NCBI GenBank assembly: GCA_016295455.1
Contig: JAEDLE010000021.1
Span: 1 to 32,444 of the forward strand
Reading direction: 5' to 3'
Source of the DNA: Bacteroidales bacterium
Lineage (GTDB): Bacteria > Bacteroidota > Bacteroidia > Bacteroidales > UBA932
DNA length: 32,444 nt
The notes beneath the pieces were generated by a model. That model was not told the origin of the DNA and did no database searches. It worked only from the letters and a program-made list of their open reading frames with translations. Below, one piece after another: positions 16,253-25,037 of this stretch. Numbering within the stretch: the first letter of the stretch is position 1; each line of letters begins with the position of its first letter. A program made the translations under genes and the position numbers.

Positions 16253-16888
16253 TCATTTCTTCAACAAAGGGCCTATGAAATTGGCGGAATCTATCAATAC
16301 TTCGGTTGTATCCTTTACGACTATGACGTAGTTGTTGAAGGGTCTTTCTATGACGGCATTCCTTCCCCTTTCATCGGAACGCATCCCGAAACCCTGGGCA
16401 AAACCGTCAGGGGAATACAGGCGTATATAGCTGTCCGTATAGATTTCCCCCTTCTCCCTGTCCCAGTACAATGTGTCCGTCTCCATGGTCTGACCGTTCT
16501 CCATATTGCTCACGACCACATTGTCCGTCGCCATCCATATCTCCTCCGCCTCAGGCCGTCCCTTGCTCTTGTCGTGTCTCGCGGAATTCGCGAATATGGT
16601 GGATTCCAGGAAACCGTCCTCCTTGTAGGCATATACCTTTATTCCCTCGGGAAACAATTCGTAGTCAAGGGTGTCATTCTGATATTTCTCCATCCTTCCG
16701 GTAATCACCCTCATGGACACCTGTCCGTTCTCACTCTCGACCATATACATGCTGTCCACGACCTGAACTGGGGTTGAGCTCAGGTCCAGCGCTTCTGCCT
16801 GGGAGAGTTTGGTCTTGCACGAATAAAAGACGATAGCAACCGTGCATACGGTTGCCATCATCTTCAAATTGCGGTATATCCTTTCCAA
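16253..16888 (-). CDS. lptC: LPS export periplasmic component LptC, lipoprotein form
   Basis: LptC links the inner-membrane LptBFG transporter to periplasmic LptA during lipopolysaccharide export. The 211-residue protein has a short N-terminal hydrophobic stretch ending in YSCKTK, a probable lipobox at about Cys24, so it may be lipid-anchored. The body is the beta-jellyroll-like LptC/OstA pattern: VQVVDSMYMVESENGQ, GIKVYAYKEDGFLESTIFAN, ATDNVVVSNMENGQTMETD and GEIYTDSYIRLYSPDGFAQG. It follows the TPR gene by 4 nt and precedes the PpiD-like gene. LptC is poorly conserved in sequence, but this repeated pattern and the neighbours support the call. Confidence 0.87.
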   Translation of the reverse strand: MERIYRNLKMMATVCTVAIVFYSCKTKLSQAEALDLSSTPVQVVDSMYMVESENGQVSMRVITGRMEKYQNDTLDYELFPEGIKVYAYKEDGFLESTIFANSARHDKSKGRPEAEEIWMATDNVVVSNMENGQTMETDTLYWDREKGEIYTDSYIRLYSPDGFAQGFGMRSDERGRNAVIERPFNNYVIVVKDTTEVLIDSANFIGPLLKK

Positions 16889-16892
16889 TGGA

Positions 16893-18221
16893 TTACTTCT
16901 GTGTCCTGACTGTGGTGGTAGCCCTCATTCCGCCGCAGGAAACGGTGTATGAGTCTCCGTTGTTGAGGTCGTACATAAACGCCTCCGCAGTCTGAGGGAA
17001 GTAAACGCTGTACTGTCCGATCATCCTGTTGCAGTCTTCTGCAAGCGAAGGATCAGCCTGCTTGGCCTTGTTCATATAGTCGCATGCAACCCAGTATGGA
17101 GCCCTCCTGGAGATTTCGTCTCCACCGCAGCTTACTGTGCCCCAGATGGTTCCCATAAGGTAGTAAGCCTTTCCGGCGAGGTTCTCATCGAGCTCGATGG
17201 CCTTCTGTGCGGCAGCGAAGCCCTGAGCACCCTTTCCGTTCTTCACGCAGAAAGTAGCATATTCATAGTTGTATGAAGCGGCGGTGGCGGCGTCGATGTC
17301 TGAGCTTGCAAGCGCCTCCTCCATGTACTTGGCTGCCTCGTCAACATTGTTCTTGGAAGAGTTGAGCCTGAAGAGGAAGTATGCGCTCTGAGCTGAAGGC
17401 TGGAGCTTGTGCATGGTGGTTGCGGCCCTGAGGTAAAGGTCGTTGCTGGTACAGTTCTCGGTTGCGCTCATCATCCTGACGATGTTGCTTGCTATGTCGA
17501 GATCATCAGGATTGGCTTCGAATCTAGGAGTATAGATGGCGAGTATGTTTTCGCAGCTTGCCACCTTGCTGCCCACGAAGAGACTCTCCATGTCGTTCTT
17601 GATGTCGGTATTGGTCTGCTTCGCCACGTCGGTGTCGGCAGGTATGCGGCCGAGGATTTCCACATTCCTCTGGTAGATTTCGATAACCTTCTCAGCATCA
17701 AGCTTGTCATCCTGATAGAGAGCGATAGCTGAGTTCAGGTCGAAAAGCAGGAGGGATGCCTTGGTCTCGTCACCGAGCTTGGTTATCACATCCTCGAGAC
17801 CATCGTAAATGGCCTGGTTGTCTCCCTTGAGATAGTTGTTGATGTCGGTTCCCTTGTTGTTGAGAGCGGTTACCGCATACTTTGGATAATATTCAGCCCT
17901 GGTGTTGTGGAGAGCGATGAGTGTGTCCACGAGAGCCCTCTTGTACTCAGGATTGTTCGCGTTCTTGGTGATGAGCCTTCTGACAAGAGTGGTACCGTCA
18001 ACGAAGATACCCTGACGCGCCTGCGGAGGACAGAGCTTGTAAGCCTTTCTCCAGTTAGGGATTGCCTCATCGTAATTCTTCTGCTTGTAGTACTCGGTGT
18101 AGTACGAGAGATACTTGATACATTCAGCACTGTCCGCACCATACTTGGACTGTGCGCTGGAAACTGCGGCAGTTCCCAGAAGCATTACTGCTGCGAGAGT
18201 AATGACGGTCAATTTTTTCAT
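16893..18221 (-). CDS. Periplasmic tetratricopeptide-repeat protein
   Basis: The 442-residue protein starts with a signal peptide (MKKLTVITLAAVMLLGTAAVSSAQ, cleaved near residue 24). The mature N terminus has a TPR-like unit, YLSYYTEYYKQKNYDEAIPNWRKAYKLCP in approximate form (residues about 36-65), and further helical repeats follow to about residue 400 (for example AATTMHKLQPSAQSAYFLF and AAKYMEEALASSDI). It is likely periplasmic and a protein-interaction scaffold; no enzyme motif was seen. It is 38 nt from the beta-barrel gene upstream and 4 nt from lptC downstream, which suggests an envelope-assembly function, but its exact role is unknown. Confidence 0.85.
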   Translation of the reverse strand: MKKLTVITLAAVMLLGTAAVSSAQSKYGADSAECIKYLSYYTEYYKQKNYDEAIPNWRKAYKLCPPQARQGIFVDGTTLVRRLITKNANNPEYKRALVDTLIALHNTRAEYYPKYAVTALNNKGTDINNYLKGDNQAIYDGLEDVITKLGDETKASLLLFDLNSAIALYQDDKLDAEKVIEIYQRNVEILGRIPADTDVAKQTNTDIKNDMESLFVGSKVASCENILAIYTPRFEANPDDLDIASNIVRMMSATENCTSNDLYLRAATTMHKLQPSAQSAYFLFRLNSSKNNVDEAAKYMEEALASSDIDAATAASYNYEYATFCVKNGKGAQGFAAAQKAIELDENLAGKAYYLMGTIWGTVSCGGDEISRRAPYWVACDYMNKAKQADPSLAEDCNRMIGQYSVYFPQTAEAFMYDLNNGDSYTVSCGGMRATTTVRTQK

Positions 18222-18259
18222 ATCAGAATCAATAATTTAGTTAATATCAAATGAATATG

Positions 18260-19576
18260 CTACTGGTATCTTACTTTCCTGAACCACATGTCGTGGATAT
18301 GGAAACCTATGACTACTGAAGCGTAGTTCTCCATCGTCATGTTGCCTGTCCTGCTTCCCTTCCTTCCAAGGTCCACTCCGATGCTGATGCCGTTGTACCA
18401 TCTGAATACAGGCAGCGTGACACCGAGAGTCAGACCGTATGAATTGACGGAATTCCCGTCAAGCTTGTAATATGACTGTTCATAATATGCTCCCATCCTG
18501 TAGGCGCACTGGCGCAGGTAGTAACGCAAGTCGTTCCTGTTAGGGATGTATTCGAAACCTGCCCTGAAAGACTGCGAAACCTGGGTCGAGAACACTGAAC
18601 CTCCGACATTTGCAAATCCGGACGCAGTGTCAAAACCGCTTGATGTCCAGTCACTTCTGATATAATTGAACTCAGCGAGCCATTTTTCGGGCTTTTTCAG
18701 GGATATGCCGACTCCGATTTCAGATGCGAGGGACACGTTCCCGAGGGCCGAGAGGGTGTCCACCCTGTTGTAGACCGTGTCCACAACGCTGCCCAAGGTG
18801 GCATATTTGTAATCCTTTACATATCCTTTGAGTTTCGAGGAGGTCCGGTATGTGGCTCCGAGCGTGAGGTGCAGGTCCCCAACAGGCTGGTCATACTGGA
18901 CTCCTAACTTTCCGCTGACGGCACGCAGTTCCATGTCATAGCCGCTGTTCATCGAACGGAAGGTCGCGTCGGAAAAGCCCATATACGAGTCCTTGCTGAT
19001 GTTTCCGAAGTTCAGCATCACTTCCGCTCCGATGGAAATCCTCTTCCAGAATTCCACTCCGAATCCGGCAAAGCCCTGGTATATGCCTCCCTTTCCGCTG
19101 GAGAGATAGTTGATGAAACCGGCTGTGGCCATCAGGTCAGGGTCCGGAATGTCATATGAATAGTCATATCCAACAGTGCTGTAAGGCGTCAGTCCGAAGA
19201 GTACGGAGAAAGACTTGTACACAGGAAAACTGCAGGAGAAATTATTGATGTTCAATGTATTGTTCGCTGACTTAAGATCTCCCTGACGGAAAACCCTGTT
19301 GTCCGCGACCATTCCGGCGTCGAAGACGAAGGAGAGAGTGTCCCTTGCGGATATGGCGGCCGGGTTCATGAGATTGATATATCTTGGATCCCTTCCGGCT
19401 ATTCCGACTCCACCCATCGCCCTTTCCCTGGTAGTTCCCTGAGGGTAAAGGTCTCCAATGCCGAACACGGAATATGGGGAATAGGTAAGGCCCGCTCCAT
19501 CCTGGGCTTTCACCGCAGATGATGCGAAAATCATGAATAGAAATGCTGTCAGTACCTTACTGATTCTCTTGGACAT
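18260..19576 (-). CDS. Outer-membrane beta-barrel protein of unknown function
   Basis: The 438-residue protein has a signal peptide (MSKRISKVLTAFLFMIFASSAVKAQ) followed by alternating amphipathic strands rich in Tyr, Phe and Gly, such as TYSPYSVFGIGDLYPQG, AMGGVGIAGRDPRYINLMNP and FSVLFGLTPYSTVGYDY. The AMGGVG...NPAA pattern near the mature N terminus is like that of FadL/OMPP1- and PorV-type barrels. It ends in a strand with an aromatic near the end (WFRKVRYQ). The substrate is unknown. Its start overlaps the coaX stop by 20 nt, so translation is likely coupled. Position ahead of TPR, lptC and the PpiD-like chaperone points to envelope function. Confidence 0.8.
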   Translation of the reverse strand: MSKRISKVLTAFLFMIFASSAVKAQDGAGLTYSPYSVFGIGDLYPQGTTRERAMGGVGIAGRDPRYINLMNPAAISARDTLSFVFDAGMVADNRVFRQGDLKSANNTLNINNFSCSFPVYKSFSVLFGLTPYSTVGYDYSYDIPDPDLMATAGFINYLSSGKGGIYQGFAGFGVEFWKRISIGAEVMLNFGNISKDSYMGFSDATFRSMNSGYDMELRAVSGKLGVQYDQPVGDLHLTLGATYRTSSKLKGYVKDYKYATLGSVVDTVYNRVDTLSALGNVSLASEIGVGISLKKPEKWLAEFNYIRSDWTSSGFDTASGFANVGGSVFSTQVSQSFRAGFEYIPNRNDLRYYLRQCAYRMGAYYEQSYYKLDGNSVNSYGLTLGVTLPVFRWYNGISIGVDLGRKGSRTGNMTMENYASVVIGFHIHDMWFRKVRYQ

Positions 19577-20282
19577 AGTTGTCAGCTATTAGTGCCAACC
19601 CCATAAGTACGAGGTTACAAATTGCAAATATCGGCTTTTTCATCCTTTTTGCAAAATAATTTGAGTCGCCGCCTGTTACAGCAACGATATTGCAAGGATG
19701 ACTTTCGAGGTAGCCGTTCAATTCAAACATTATGCCCGAAACGACTCCGGAAGAAATAGAAGTCTCAAAATCAGTCCCTATGAATTGGGGATCTTCAGGT
19801 ATTCCGACTATGGGGAGAGACCTTGAATATCTGTTCAGAGCCCTTATCCTGCTGCGGCAGCCGAGGGAAATGTTACCTCCTTCGTATGATCCGTCTTCCA
19901 TTATGAAATCCACCGTGAGGGTGGTGCCCAGGTCGAATATGGTGCAGGGACGGGACTTGAAGAGATGGCGGCAGGCGATGACCGAAGCCGCTCGGTCATA
20001 ACTGATATATGACGGAAGATTCTCTTTTTCAAGAAGTTCCCTGTTTGAAGGGTCAAGTATGACCAGCCTCCGGCATATGCTTTCGTATATGATTCTGTCG
20101 TTACGGGATATCACGTATGACGAGCAAATGACCATTACCTCTGGCTGTTCCTTTTCCACCAGAGAGCAGACGAAACTGCTTACGTGTTCGCCCTGATACC
20201 TGAAGGTCTTTCCTATGGTCATACCCTCCGACCAGGAAGCCTTGACTGCAGTATTTCCAATGTCAACTATCAGATTCGCCAT
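19557..20282 (-). CDS. coaX: Type III pantothenate kinase
   Basis: CoaX catalyses the first step of coenzyme A synthesis, ATP-dependent phosphorylation of pantothenate. The 241-residue length and the ASKHA-fold motifs fit: VDIGNTAVKASW (6-17), the YDRAAS segment (95-100) equivalent to the family GxDRxAN motif, IFDLGTTLTVDFI (115-127), EGGNISLG (134-141) and VTGGDSNYF near the C terminus. No canonical P-loop is present, as expected for type III enzymes. The gene is first in the envelope block and overlaps the beta-barrel gene by 20 nt. The 87-nt gap from mfd holds no convincing promoter. Confidence 0.95.
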   Translation of the reverse strand: MANLIVDIGNTAVKASWSEGMTIGKTFRYQGEHVSSFVCSLVEKEQPEVMVICSSYVISRNDRIIYESICRRLVILDPSNRELLEKENLPSYISYDRAASVIACRHLFKSRPCTIFDLGTTLTVDFIMEDGSYEGGNISLGCRSRIRALNRYSRSLPIVGIPEDPQFIGTDFETSISSGVVSGIMFELNGYLESHPCNIVAVTGGDSNYFAKRMKKPIFAICNLVLMGLALIADNYVQENQ

Positions 20283-20369
20283 ATTCGTTAACTCAAGTTC
20301 CGCAAGTTCCTATTTTTGGAGGACAGAATCAAGCATATGCCACTGAAATATTCACCATATCCCCGAAAA

Positions 20370-23300
20370 TCACAGTTTCCTCAACACGGCGAGGGCCTTG
20401 GGTATGGAATCGACCTTTCTGGATATGACCCTGAACTTGCCTCCGTTGGTGTTGAACTCAAAGAGCCTCTCGTTCTTGCTGATGCTTTCCATAACCCTCG
20501 AGAATTCGGTTGAACGGTAATATGGCGACATCTGGTTCGCTATCATGAATGCTATCATTATTCCGTTCTTGATTATTATTTTTTCGAAACCGAGCTTTTC
20601 ACCCAAGTGTCTGATCCTGACTATGTCGAACAGGGCAAGCAACTCAGGAGGCATCTTTCCGAAGCGGTCTTCTGTCCTCCTTGCCATGTCGTCCACCTCC
20701 TCGTCACGGGTAAGGGAGTCGAGTTCCTTGTATATCCTCATCTTTTCGGCCGTGATGTCGATGTAGCTGTCCGGAATGAGGGCAAGCTGGTCGGTTTCTA
20801 TGGTGCAGTCCTCCACATAGCTGTCCCTGACGTTCTTCGAGCTGAGTCCGGTCTCGAGTCCGAGTTCCTCCATCGCCTCGGCGAGTATCTTCTGGTAGGT
20901 TTCATAACCCATATCCGCAATGAAACCGCTCTGCTCCGCTCCGAGCAGGTTTCCGGCACCCCTTATGTCCAGGTCCTGCATGGCGATGTTGAAGCCGCTT
21001 CCAAGATCCGAAAACTCTTCTATCGCCTTGAGCCTTCTCCTGGCGTCATCGGATATGCCGACCAGAGGAGGTACCACGAGATAACAGAAAGCCTTCCTGT
21101 TCGACCTTCCGACCCTGCCCCTGAGCTGGTGCAGGTCACTCAGTCCCAGGTTCTGGGCCTGGTTTATTATTATGGTGTTGGCATTCGGTATGTCCAAGCC
21201 GCTTTCTATGATGGTTGTGGAGAGCAGCATGTCGTAATCCCCCTGCATGAAGTCCAGCATTATGTTTTCCAGCTGCTTGGGATCCATCTTTCCGTGGCCT
21301 ACGGCTATCTTCATGTCCGGAACCAGCCTGTGCAATATGTCATATACACCCTGAAGTTCCTCGACCCTGTTGTGCAGGAAGAATATCTGGCCGCCCCTCT
21401 TGAGCTCATATTGGATAATTCCTCTTATCTGGTCTTCGTCGAAGAGTATTATTTCCGTCTGGACGGGTATCCTGTTCGGCGGCGGAGTGCTGATTATGGA
21501 AAGGTCCCTGGCGCCGAGCAGGGAGAACTGGAGGGTTCTCGGGATAGGTGTAGCCGTGAGGGTCAGGGTGTCGACTGAAGACTTGAGCTGCCGCAGCTTC
21601 TCCTTCGCGCTCACTCCGAATTTCTGTTCCTCGTCTATGACCAGGAGTCCCAGATCCTTGAATTCGAATTCCTTGCCGAGTATCTTGTGCGTGCCTATCA
21701 CTATATCCGCAACTCCACTCTTCATTTTCTTCTTTATCTCGCCTATTTCCTTTGCGGTACGCAGCCGGCTGACATATTCCACATTGCAGGGGAGTCCCTT
21801 CAGGCGGCTCCTGAAAGTGTTGTAGTGCTGGAGGGCGAGTATGGTGGTGGGCACGAGCACGGCCACCTGCTTGTTGTCGCTTACGGCCTTGAAGGCGGCC
21901 CTGACGGCTATCTCGGTCTTGCCGAAGCCCACGTCTCCGCAGACCAGCCTGTCCATAGGGCTCCTGTCCTCCATATCCTTCTTGACCGCCCTGGTCGCGG
22001 TAACCTGGTCCGGAGTGTCCTCATACATGAAGGATGACTCGAGTTCTTCCTGAAGGTAAGTGTCGGGGGAGAAGGCGAAGCCTTTCACGGATTTTCTCCT
22101 TGCGTACAGGTCTATCAGTTCCTTGGCTATGTCCTTGACCTTGGACTTGGTCCTGGTCTTCAGAGCCTGCCAGGTACCTGACCCGAGTTTGTTGATTTTC
22201 GGCGGAATGTCGTCCTTGGAACGGTAGCGGGAAATCTTGTGGAGCGAATGCACGGAAACGAAGACCACGTCCCCGTCCTTGTACATCAACTTCACCACCT
22301 CATGCATCCGACCCTTGTCATCCCTCATTCTCACCAGTCCTCCGAATATGCCGACACCATGGTCTATGTGGACTATGTAGTCGCCTATATTGAAGGAACT
22401 CAAGTCATTGAGAGTAAGCTGCTCGCTCTTCTCCACGCTGCGGCGTATGGTCACCCTGTGGAAGCGGTCGAATATCTCGTGGTCGGTGTAGCAGCATATT
22501 CCAGACTCGTTGTCAATGAAGCCGTTATGCAGGTTCTTGCCCGGCTCGAATTCCGGAAGCAGGCCATTGTTCTGCGAAAGAATCGAACGCAGCCTGTCCA
22601 GCTGAGTTTCTTTCTCTCCGTATATGATGACCTTGTAACCGCTCTCTATCCTGCTTCTTATGTCCGCCTGCAGCAGTTCGAAGTTCTTGTTGAAAACGGG
22701 CTGGGGACTGATTTCGAAACGTACCGCATCCGCGTTCCTCTCAGCCACCGGAACTTCCAGGAACACACGGCGGAAAGTTGCCATATTCCCAAAGAAAGGC
22801 TTCTCATTGTACATGTCGGATGAGTCGAGCCATATGAGTGTGCCTGCAGGAAGTATGGAACATATGTCGGTCATTCTTTCTTCCCCAGTCTCGAATGAAG
22901 GGTATATGGCGGCGAGGTCCGTCTTCTCCATGGAAAGCTGGGTGTTGCAGTTGAAGAGGCTTATCTTTTCCATTTCGTCGCCGAAGAAGGATATCCTGTA
23001 AGGGTTGTTGCAGGAATATGAGAACACGTCCACTATGGAACCGCGCATCGAGTACTGGCCTGGTGCGGACACGAACTCCACCCGCTCGAAACCCATGTTG
23101 CAAAGCACTTCCCTGAGGGCTTCGTGGCTGATTTCGTCCCCGGTACGCAGGGAGAGCACTGATTCCCTTATCTTCTCCCGGGAAGGCACCTCCTCTTCCA
23201 GGGCCTGCGGATAGGTGACTATATAGAGCTGTTCACCTTCTTTCCACTCGCTGATCTTTCCCAGGGCGGAGGTTCTCTGGACCGACAGTGAAGACTTGAA

Positions 23301-23552
23301 GTTGCTCTTCTCCAGTTTCCTGCCGGAATCCGGAAGATAATAAACACAGTCTCCCTCAGTCAGGTCATACAGGTCTGACGCACAGTATTCAGCAGCCTCG
23401 GCGTCGGGCAGCACTATTAGGTTCAATCCCTTGAAGCCGACGTTAGAGACCACCATCCACCTGGCGGAAAGAAACAGTCCGCTGCAGTATGTCTCCATCG
23501 AAGAAGCGATGCGCGAACCCAGCAGCCCGCCGGACTTTGGACAAATCAGCAT
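20370..23552 (-). CDS. mfd: Transcription-repair coupling factor Mfd
   Basis: Mfd removes RNA polymerase stalled at DNA lesions and recruits UvrA. From the ATG at 23552 (MLICPKSGGLLG) it is 1060 residues, slightly shorter than the E. coli protein. A degenerate UvrB-like N-terminal region is followed by the RNA-polymerase-interaction (CarD-like) domain with FNIGDYIVHIDHGVGIFGG. The helicase motor has Walker A GDVGFGKTEIAV at about residue 540, the DEEQ box in LLVIDEEQKFGV, TATPIPRTLQ, and motif VI QLRGRVGRSNRKAF, and a TRCF C-terminal domain follows. The frame is open to a TTG at 23621, but that region is part of the AT-rich candidate origin and adds poorly conserved residues. Confidence 0.96.
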   Translation of the reverse strand: MLICPKSGGLLGSRIASSMETYCSGLFLSARWMVVSNVGFKGLNLIVLPDAEAAEYCASDLYDLTEGDCVYYLPDSGRKLEKSNFKSSLSVQRTSALGKISEWKEGEQLYIVTYPQALEEEVPSREKIRESVLSLRTGDEISHEALREVLCNMGFERVEFVSAPGQYSMRGSIVDVFSYSCNNPYRISFFGDEMEKISLFNCNTQLSMEKTDLAAIYPSFETGEERMTDICSILPAGTLIWLDSSDMYNEKPFFGNMATFRRVFLEVPVAERNADAVRFEISPQPVFNKNFELLQADIRSRIESGYKVIIYGEKETQLDRLRSILSQNNGLLPEFEPGKNLHNGFIDNESGICCYTDHEIFDRFHRVTIRRSVEKSEQLTLNDLSSFNIGDYIVHIDHGVGIFGGLVRMRDDKGRMHEVVKLMYKDGDVVFVSVHSLHKISRYRSKDDIPPKINKLGSGTWQALKTRTKSKVKDIAKELIDLYARRKSVKGFAFSPDTYLQEELESSFMYEDTPDQVTATRAVKKDMEDRSPMDRLVCGDVGFGKTEIAVRAAFKAVSDNKQVAVLVPTTILALQHYNTFRSRLKGLPCNVEYVSRLRTAKEIGEIKKKMKSGVADIVIGTHKILGKEFEFKDLGLLVIDEEQKFGVSAKEKLRQLKSSVDTLTLTATPIPRTLQFSLLGARDLSIISTPPPNRIPVQTEIILFDEDQIRGIIQYELKRGGQIFFLHNRVEELQGVYDILHRLVPDMKIAVGHGKMDPKQLENIMLDFMQGDYDMLLSTTIIESGLDIPNANTIIINQAQNLGLSDLHQLRGRVGRSNRKAFCYLVVPPLVGISDDARRRLKAIEEFSDLGSGFNIAMQDLDIRGAGNLLGAEQSGFIADMGYETYQKILAEAMEELGLETGLSSKNVRDSYVEDCTIETDQLALIPDSYIDITAEKMRIYKELDSLTRDEEVDDMARRTEDRFGKMPPELLALFDIVRIRHLGEKLGFEKIIIKNGIMIAFMIANQMSPYYRSTEFSRVMESISKNERLFEFNTNGGKFRVISRKVDSIPKALAVLRKL

Positions 23553-23926
23553 ATTCCGAATATGGTTTATTATATGTTTATTTATGTTTTGCGTCGTGTT
23601 GTTCCACGCCCGGGTTTTCAACTTCTTATTGTGGACAAGTTGTTGAAAACCGCCTTTTCCGCAGTGGAAAACCTGTTGAAACTATGATAATAACTAAATT
23701 TGAACCGGTCGTGGATTTTTTTAGGCAGGATGGAATCCTGATTTCAAAATCGCCACTCCACATTTTCCCAAAAAGTTCCAAAGAGGGTTTTCAACAGGTA
23801 AGCATATTCATATTTTATTGATTGATAAATACTTTGGTAAGTTATCAACTTTTCAACAAGCATATCATCAACATCAATCTTTATAAATAAATCAATATAT
23901 TTGTAAAGAATAATAATGATGATGCC
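23553..23926. other. Candidate replication origin (oriC): cluster of DnaA-box-like nonamers plus AT-rich tract
   Basis: This 374-nt gap between divergent mfd and ruvB holds no gene. It contains TTTTCAACA three times (minus strand at 23641-23649; plus strand at 23788-23796 and 23850-23858), which differs from the DnaA box TTATCCACA at two positions. Close variants are TTTTCAACT (23615-23623), minus TTGTCCACA (23630-23638), minus TTTTCCACT (23663-23671), minus GTTTCAACA (23674-23682), TTATCAACT (23842-23850) and TCATCAACA (23865-23873). An AT-rich stretch at about 23879-23920 would suit as an unwinding element. A parS-like half site, GTTCCACG, is at 23601-23608. Gene direction flips across this gap and two full parS sites lie nearby. 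dnaA is not adjacent. The call is an inference from motif density and context. Confidence 0.62.
23896..23903 (+). promoter_or_regulatory. Predicted -7 box of ruvB promoter
   Basis: TATATTTG matches TAnnTTTG exactly and lies 23 nt before the GTG start of ruvB, inside the AT-rich tract of the candidate origin. No -33 TTG was found at the usual distance. Confidence 0.5.
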
Positions 23927-24979
23927 GTGGAAGGATTCAACCCGTACAACCAGAGCGCGGACAAAGATAAGGAATTAGAAGGAATTATCAGGCCGCAGGC
24001 CCTGACCGATTTCACCGGCCAGGAAAAAATCATATCAAATCTCAAGGTCTTCATCAAGGCTGCCAAGATGAGGGGGGAATCCCTTGACCACGTGCTCTTC
24101 CACGGGCCTCCTGGTCTGGGAAAGACCACCCTTGCACATATCATAGCCAATGAACTCGGGGTGAACATGAAGGTGACCTCCGGTCCGGTGCTGGACAAGC
24201 CTGGGGATCTGGCGGGGCTGCTGACTTCGCTCGAGGAGGGGGATGTGCTGTTCATCGACGAGATACACAGGCTCTCGCACGAGGTGGAGGAGTACCTCTA
24301 TTCCGCGATGGAGGATTATGTCATAGACATAATGATAGACAAGGGTCCGGGCGCAAGGTCCGTGAGGATAAGCCTGAACCCTTTCACCCTTGTGGGGGCG
24401 ACCACCAGGAGCGGTATGCTGACAGCGCCTCTGCGTGCCCGCTTCGGAATAACCTGTTCGCTGGAGTACTATGACATAAAGTCACTGGTGAAGATCATAA
24501 GACGCAGCGCCGGCATTCTGAATGTACATATAGAAGAAGATGCCGCATATGAGATAGGTATGAGGAGCAGGGGTACCCCGCGTATCGCCAACGCACTGCT
24601 CAGGAGGGTAAGGGACTTCGCCCAGGTGGAGGGGGACGGAAAAATAGACCTGAATATCTCGAAGTATGCCCTTGATGCCCTGAATATAGACAAGAGGGGT
24701 CTTGACCAGATTGACAACAAGATACTCAGCACCATAATCACCAAGTTCAGGGGAGGCCCTGTGGGAGTCGGGACCATTGCCACCGCCGCGGGTGAGGATG
24801 CCGGCACCATTGAAGAGGTATATGAGCCTTTCCTTATAAAGGAGGGCTTCATCCAGCGTACTTCCAGGGGAAGGATTGCGACTCCGCTCGCTTACAGGCA
24901 CCTGGGTCTGGAACGCTATATGGGAGTAAACAATTGTTCTGAAATTATTGAAACTGACATTTTTGATTCGATTGAGTGA
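23927..24979 (+). CDS. ruvB: Holliday junction branch-migration helicase RuvB
   Basis: RuvB is the hexameric AAA+ motor that, with RuvA, drives branch migration of Holliday junctions. Translation probably begins at GTG 23927 (MEGFNPYNQSADKDKE after initiation), because stop codons close the frame just upstream and no in-frame ATG fits the conserved IIRPQALTDFTGQEK segment. Walker A is GPPGLGKT (60-67), Walker B VLFIDEIHR (107-115) and sensor 1 lies in GATTRSGML. A winged-helix DNA-binding C terminus includes RTSRGRIATPLAYRHLG. At 350 residues it is about 10-15 longer than typical because of an acidic tail ending TDIFDSIE. ruvA is in the same window about 7 kb away and not in an operon with it. 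Confidence 0.96.
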   Translation: MEGFNPYNQSADKDKELEGIIRPQALTDFTGQEKIISNLKVFIKAAKMRGESLDHVLFHGPPGLGKTTLAHIIANELGVNMKVTSGPVLDKPGDLAGLLTSLEEGDVLFIDEIHRLSHEVEEYLYSAMEDYVIDIMIDKGPGARSVRISLNPFTLVGATTRSGMLTAPLRARFGITCSLEYYDIKSLVKIIRRSAGILNVHIEEDAAYEIGMRSRGTPRIANALLRRVRDFAQVEGDGKIDLNISKYALDALNIDKRGLDQIDNKILSTIITKFRGGPVGVGTIATAAGEDAGTIEEVYEPFLIKEGFIQRTSRGRIATPLAYRHLGLERYMGVNNCSEIIETDIFDSIE

Positions 24980-24986
24980 CTTTCAA

Positions 24987-25017
24987 TTGTGGATTAGAAG
25001 AAAAATGCCTAAAATTG
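24987..25017 (+). promoter_or_regulatory. Predicted promoter of sdhAB
   Basis: TTG at 24987-24989, a 20-nt spacer and TAAAATTG at 25010-25017 (one mismatch from TAnnTTTG) make a reasonable Bacteroidota promoter. It would leave an untranslated leader of about 135 nt before sdhA. Confidence 0.5.
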
Positions 25018-25037
25018 CAGATAATTAGAATACTTGG

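Noticed and set aside
20607..21578. 323-codon plus-strand open frame opposite mfd
   Set aside because: It lies wholly within the conserved Mfd helicase region on the other strand; its translation shows no recognisable motifs.
23553..23621. Upstream TTG start for mfd adding 23 residues
   Set aside because: The added residues are Asn/His-rich and unlike Mfd N termini, the start codon is weak, and the DNA belongs to the box-rich gap.
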